Below, piece by piece: positions 60,003 through 64,000 of a DNA stretch of 64,000 nucleotides. The notes under the pieces were generated by a model, which was not told the DNA's origin, searched no databases, and saw only the letters and a list, made by a program, of their open reading frames with translations. Origin of the DNA: Cunninghamella blakesleeana. Lineage: Eukaryota > Mucoromycota > Mucoromycetes > Mucorales > Cunninghamellaceae. Location: positions 1,302,001 to 1,366,000 of the forward strand of contig JAFCIZ010000007.1 in the NCBI GenBank assembly GCA_017871115.1, in the 5' to 3' direction. Each line of letters opens with the position of its first letter. The first letter of the stretch is position 1. Both the position numbers and the translations under genes were made by a program.

Positions 60003-61569
60003 TTAATCATTTTCTTCAGGATTATGAGTGACATCGTAACGTTTACCACGAATACCCCAAATACCCCAATTAGCAAAGATAGTTTGACGTAGATCCATTA
60101 AATTAACATCTCGTTTTAAACTTCTAAATTCATTTTCAGTAGGTTTTAAAATCCAATCAAATTCCCCACTATAATCTTGTTCCACAGCCTCCATATCGTT
60201 ACCCATATCATGCTTATCATAACCAGTGATAAATATAGGACATTTTGTATCTAATGCCTTTTGAATAGAAGGCTTCCATAATTCACGTGTAGTACTATGA
60301 CCAATACCAGGGGAGAATAAGAAGTATAAATCGGTATAAGGATCAAACTTTTCAATTTTTTCATGATAATCATGGTAATAAGAATTATCATAAGTAAACA
60401 TAACACGTTCATTTAATGAAACAGTATAAGCATCTTTATTAGGTGGTAATGCATCGGGACCAACAAAATGAATATGGAATGGTGTTCTTGGGAATAAATA
60501 AGCAAGCTGTAACCAAAGATGTTGAGGTAAAGTAGATTCAGCTCTGGCACCAACAATATAAATATTGATTAAATCTGATCGAATAAGGTTGACTCCATTT
60601 TTAATTACTTCATTTTTAGGATATAAAATGGTTCTTAAAGCTATTATAATATAGAGATAGAGATAAAAAATAAATATCAAAAACTACTCTTTTTTTTTAT
60701 TATCCATTTTTACATTTATATTTACAATTAACAGTTATGGTTATAAATTATTTACCTGATAAAGAACGCATTCCTTCTACAGTAATTTCTTTACCAAATT
60801 TATAAGGAGAGGCTTCATGAAGTACAGATGCAACAGTAATAGGATAAGTCAATAATTTAGAAACATGACGCATTGATCTATCTGAATCCATGGATGGAAA
60901 GCGACGTGTGTAAAAGAAAACATCCCAATTAGCCATATTAACTGTTTCATCAAATCCTTGTGCAGCTAAATGATTGCGAAAAAAAAAAAAAAAAAAAAAA
61001 GGATTAATAAAAATACATTAATAATGAAAAATATAATGTCTATATAGGGCTATAGAATAGAAAAACTTACAAGGAAATTCAAATTCAGTCATTTTTCTTC
61101 CAGAACGTAAGTCATGATCGTCTTCGTTTTGTTCACGTAATATCGAACAAATATGCTTATGAGCTTCTTTTCCTTCTAAATAATGATCTTCAGAACAATG
61201 AGTTGGGTAACCACAATCAGGACATTCAAAAATAGGTTTATGTTTATGTTGCTTATCTTCATGAGTATCACAAACAGGGCAAACGCCGTATTTATTTATA
61301 ATAGCAGCTCTGTCACGTAATTCAGAAATAGGTGATTGTGATAAAGGATGAAATAAAGTATCTTGCTGTTGTTGCTGTTGTTGTTTTTTTGCGCCAAAAA
61401 GCCCATTAAAAGATATACAGCGTTTTGTTATACAAACTTGAAGTGAATGGCTGTTATTTGTAAGAGGCAAAGGTGTTTTTATATGAAGTCTACTAGTACT
61501 TTTTAATGGTATAGATGCTCTCCTTGATATATTTAAAGCCGTTCTTGTTACTTGCTGCCAATGAGACAT
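60003..61569 (-). CDS. MSS51: MSS51 mitochondrial COX1 translational activator
   Basis: Three exons (61569-61071, 60965-60756, 60640-60003) give 448 residues. Mss51 activates COX1 mRNA translation on the inner mitochondrial membrane and couples it to cytochrome oxidase assembly. Residues 1-50 are basic and S/T-rich without acids, a typical matrix-targeting sequence. A Cys-rich zinc region follows (GVCPVCDTHEDKQHKHK, FECPDCGYPTHCSEDHYLEG). Then come NMANWDVFFYTRRFPSMDSDRSMRHVSKLLTYP and the C-terminal domain with IYIVGARAESTLP, FSPGIGHSTTRELWKPSI and NWGIWGIRGKRYDV, all as in the family. CPVC may be one of the CPxC haem-regulatory motifs known in yeast Mss51. A Gln run follows the targeting region. 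Intron 1 contains a 22-base poly-A on the plus strand, a strong pyrimidine tract for the transcript. Confidence 0.96.
60979..61000. repeat. Poly-A run in MSS51 intron 1
   Basis: 22 A on the plus strand, so 22 U before the acceptor in the transcript. It serves as an unusually long polypyrimidine tract. Confidence 0.8.
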
Positions 61570-62668
61570 TGTTCACTCTATTAATTATATACTTGAAAAA
61601 AGATAAAAATAATTTAACAAAGTTAAGGAAAAGAAAAAGAAACAAAAAAGCGCTCTTTCTTTTTTTTTTTATACCCCTAGAGCTGCCACTGGGTAAAAAG
61701 CCACTAATTTAAAAATCCGTACATATCTAAATTTGGAATCTAGTGGCATTATGCTTAAGAAATGCTAGGTACACGGATAAATTATAGACTGACATGACAC
61801 CGGGTTTATCTTCAGATTAATCTTGCCATTTTTTCTTCAGAGTAATTCGATATTATATTGATAAATAACGATCATTTATTTTTAAGATTACTTAATTTAT
61901 TATAATATTAGGTTTTCATAATTAATATACCAATGCTAAAAATTTATTTGGTAAATATCAAATATCTGTATAGAAAGGTGCAAGTAATATTAACTGTCAT
62001 ATAATACCCAAATTGAAAATAGATTATTATTTTTTTTAAAAAAAAAAAAAAAGATAGCAGAAAATCTTTTATTCAAATTAATAAAACAAATACACTATGC
62101 TAAATAATTACCTAAATAGGTATATAGGGTTAGAAAAAATTAGTAGTCTATATATATATAATAACAGATCATGGTTAATTTAAAAATACAAGTGATTTTC
62201 AAGATTTTTTTTTTTTTAAAAAAAAAACTTCCCGAAGGGTCCAGACAGGTAAATATGCTTAAAAAGACAATGTTTTAATATATACATGTCACTCTTCTAC
62301 CTTTGTACCTAATCAAACTATTGTTTTATTTAATTGTTATATTTTTTTTTTAAAAAAGAAAAGAAAATTAATATATGTATAGCTATTATAATTTTTTATT
62401 TGGTACATTATTGATCCAAAAAAAAAAAAAAAAAAAAAAACATACTGTAAACTACTTTATTCGTGATCTGTATGAAATATAAAAAGGCATAAAAAATTTT
62501 ATTAGAAAATAAATTGGCAAATAAGGAACGCCGGAAATGGATTTTCCCAATTTAAAAATAGTTTAAAAAAAATCCACTAAAAATAAATCTATTTATTTAT
62601 TTTTCTCTCTCTTTTATATATATTTATATATATATATTCACTATTTACTTTTTTTTTAATACAATATA

Positions 62669-62705
<37 letters not shown>

Positions 62706-62723
62706 ATATATCAATATATCAAT
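61570..62723. other. Divergent promoter region with T/A palindromes and poly-A run
   Basis: Between MSS51 (minus) and the PIN3-like gene (plus). It contains T8A15 at 62030-62052, T13A10 at 62205-62227, T10A6 at about 62342-62356 and A23 at 62418-62440, then TA repeats just before the ATG at 62724 (about 62673-62702). Less AT-biased segments lie at 61680-61800 and 62520-62560. No gene. Confidence 0.6.
62418..62440. repeat. 23-base poly-A run
   Basis: Uninterrupted A run in the promoter region of the PIN3-like gene; likely nucleosome-depleting. Confidence 0.9.
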
Positions 62724-63499
62724 ATGACAGACTCTCATTTTATCCCTCTAGCTAATCACATATTACATTCTATTCAAAAAGATTTATTAATTTTAAAAGA
62801 ACATCAAGTACTAGATGATAAAACATACCAAGATATTATTACACTTTTACCAACTCAAGCTAAACCTTTATTTAATGAAGTGAATACCATTAATACTATC
62901 AACAACAACAACAACAATAATAATAATAATACCATTAGACCTCCATTACCTACTCGTAAATCAACCTCAACTAGTCCTCGGATAACACCAACTCCAGCTC
63001 CAAGGACACCTTCTTTTCCAAAACTTCCTTCGAGAAGGTCTGAAAGTCAAACTTTTGAACCTATTATAGAAAATATACCAACCGTTAAAAAAATTGAAAC
63101 TAATACTACTCCCCCTCCTCCCCCTCCTCCAAGTTATAATGCCTCGGTAAAAACCCAAATGGTGGAAGCCGTTTATGATTACAATGGTGATCCTTCTACC
63201 GATTTATCTTTTCATAAAGGCGATGTATTTGAAGTGACTGAGCATGGTAAATTTTATATATCTATCTCCATATATTTACATAATATATAAATCATTACTA
63301 TATATTAATTTGTTTTTTATATTTATTTTTATAAAAAAATAAAACATAGTGAATGATGATTGGTGGAGAGGTACTCTTAATGGTAAATCTGGTATATTCC
63401 CTCAAAACCATGTACAAGTGTAAAGGATGAATATATAATATAATATAATAATCATATTCATTTTAATTATTTAAATTTGGTTTTTTTAAAAACGAGGAC

Positions 63500-63535
<36 letters not shown>

Positions 63536-64000
63536 ATAATATAGTATATCATCAACACAAAAACATTCACAAGTACTACCAACTACTCATACCTATTCAA
63601 CAACAACTACTATTCAACAGCAGCCTTATATTACACAATCTACAATTCATCAACCTTATAACTATCCTCCTCCTCCTACAATGATGTATCATGCACCACC
63701 TCCACCTCAACAAATGGGATCATCGTCATCACCTGCTTTTGTCAAAAATGAAGCCTCTGCTGCGGATGAACATGGTGATGGTAATAAAGTTCAAAACATG
63801 GCAAAGAAATTCGGTGGTAAAGTGGGTGAAGCTGCCGTTTTTGGTTTTGGTGCAACAGGTAATAATAATAATAAAATAGAAAAAACCAAATAATGTATAT
63901 ATTTCTTTTTACTTTTTTAATTGTCTATTAATTTTTTTTTTTTTTTTTCTATTTTTCTTTTTTCTTTTTTAATATAGTTGGAAGTAAAGTTGCTAATAGC
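62724..64000 (+). CDS. PIN3: LSB1/PIN3-like SH3-domain protein, cut by the window edge
   Basis: Exons 62724-63246, 63350-63419, 63545-63858 and 63978-64000 (continuing) give at least 310 residues. Yeast Lsb1 and Pin3 bind the WASP homologue Las17 and regulate Arp2/3 actin assembly. Order: N-terminal helix (FIPLANHILHSIQKDLLILK), N-run, Pro-rich part with PxxP sites (PPLPTRKS, PAPRTPSFPKLP), a Pro run, then an SH3 domain from VEAVYDYNGDPSTDLSFHKGD through WWRGTLNGKSGIFPQNHVQV, split by an intron. A Q/P/T-rich stretch follows, then NMAKKFGGKVGEAAVFGFGATVGSKVANS, which matches the Lsb1/Pin3 C-terminal glycine/alanine helix. The third exon start (63545) is fixed by frame, after a donor inside the Val codon at 63419. 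Confidence 0.88.

Overview
The window looks like nuclear DNA of an early-diverging filamentous fungus, most likely Mucoromycota. It is very AT-rich. Genes are intron-dense, with short introns that start GTAAGT, GTATGT or GTAAAT and end in TAG. The set combines standard fungal proteins (URC4, MSS51, LEC1, AVT, Mep/Amt, PIN3-type SH3) with families kept in animals but lost from yeasts (GTPBP1-like GTPase, CASD1, ANKRD54, CARM1, STEEP1). The phylum is my inference. There is no operon logic and no bacterial-type system.

I rebuilt 23 protein genes exon by exon. Every one of these models keeps frame at each junction. Lengths are given after splicing.

Layout: 1-810 fragment of an unknown minus-strand gene; 1444-3617 GTPBP1-like GTPase; 4226-5524 ESF2/ABT1 (18S rRNA processing); 6351-7957 URC4 (uracil catabolism); 8277-13406 ECM16/DHX37 DEAH helicase in 19 exons; 14147-17636 Nab3-like RRM protein; 18204-20840 kelch-BTB protein; 22380-24681 vacuolar amino-acid transporter; 25272-25923 RDS3/PHF5A splicing factor; 26134-27246 orphan N/Q-rich protein; 27512-31560 rhodanese plus ubiquitin protease of the Doa4/USP8 type; 32349-35136 CASD1-like sugar O-acetyltransferase; 36016-36762 dual-specificity phosphatase; 38790-39859 ANKRD54-like protein; about 40400-41800 a decayed Ty3/Gypsy polymerase; 42153-43911 CARM1/PRMT4; 44361-45391 THG1; 46194-47709 orphan single-pass membrane protein; 48239-50930 ammonium transporter; 52649-53342 5-hydroxyisourate hydrolase; 53667-54334 STEEP1; 54610-56265 SR-protein kinase; 56479-59378 LEC1-like PX protein; 60003-61569 MSS51; 62724 to the right edge, LSB1/PIN3-like SH3 protein.

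The genes are mostly unrelated housekeeping functions, but a few threads link them. Nitrogen salvage is represented by URC4, the ammonium transporter, the hydroxyisourate hydrolase and a vacuolar amino-acid carrier; URC4 and the ammonium transporter each have two GATAAG motifs upstream. Ribosome assembly is represented by ESF2 and ECM16, which both have TGAAA(A)nTTT elements close to the start codon. RNA processing is represented by RDS3, the SR kinase, the Nab3-like protein and THG1. No previously unknown multi-gene system is visible. The most interesting points are a GTPBP1-like GTPase lacking the usual catalytic histidine, a hydroxyisourate hydrolase whose first exon is almost exactly a PTS2 peroxisome signal, the retroelement relic, and two orphan proteins.
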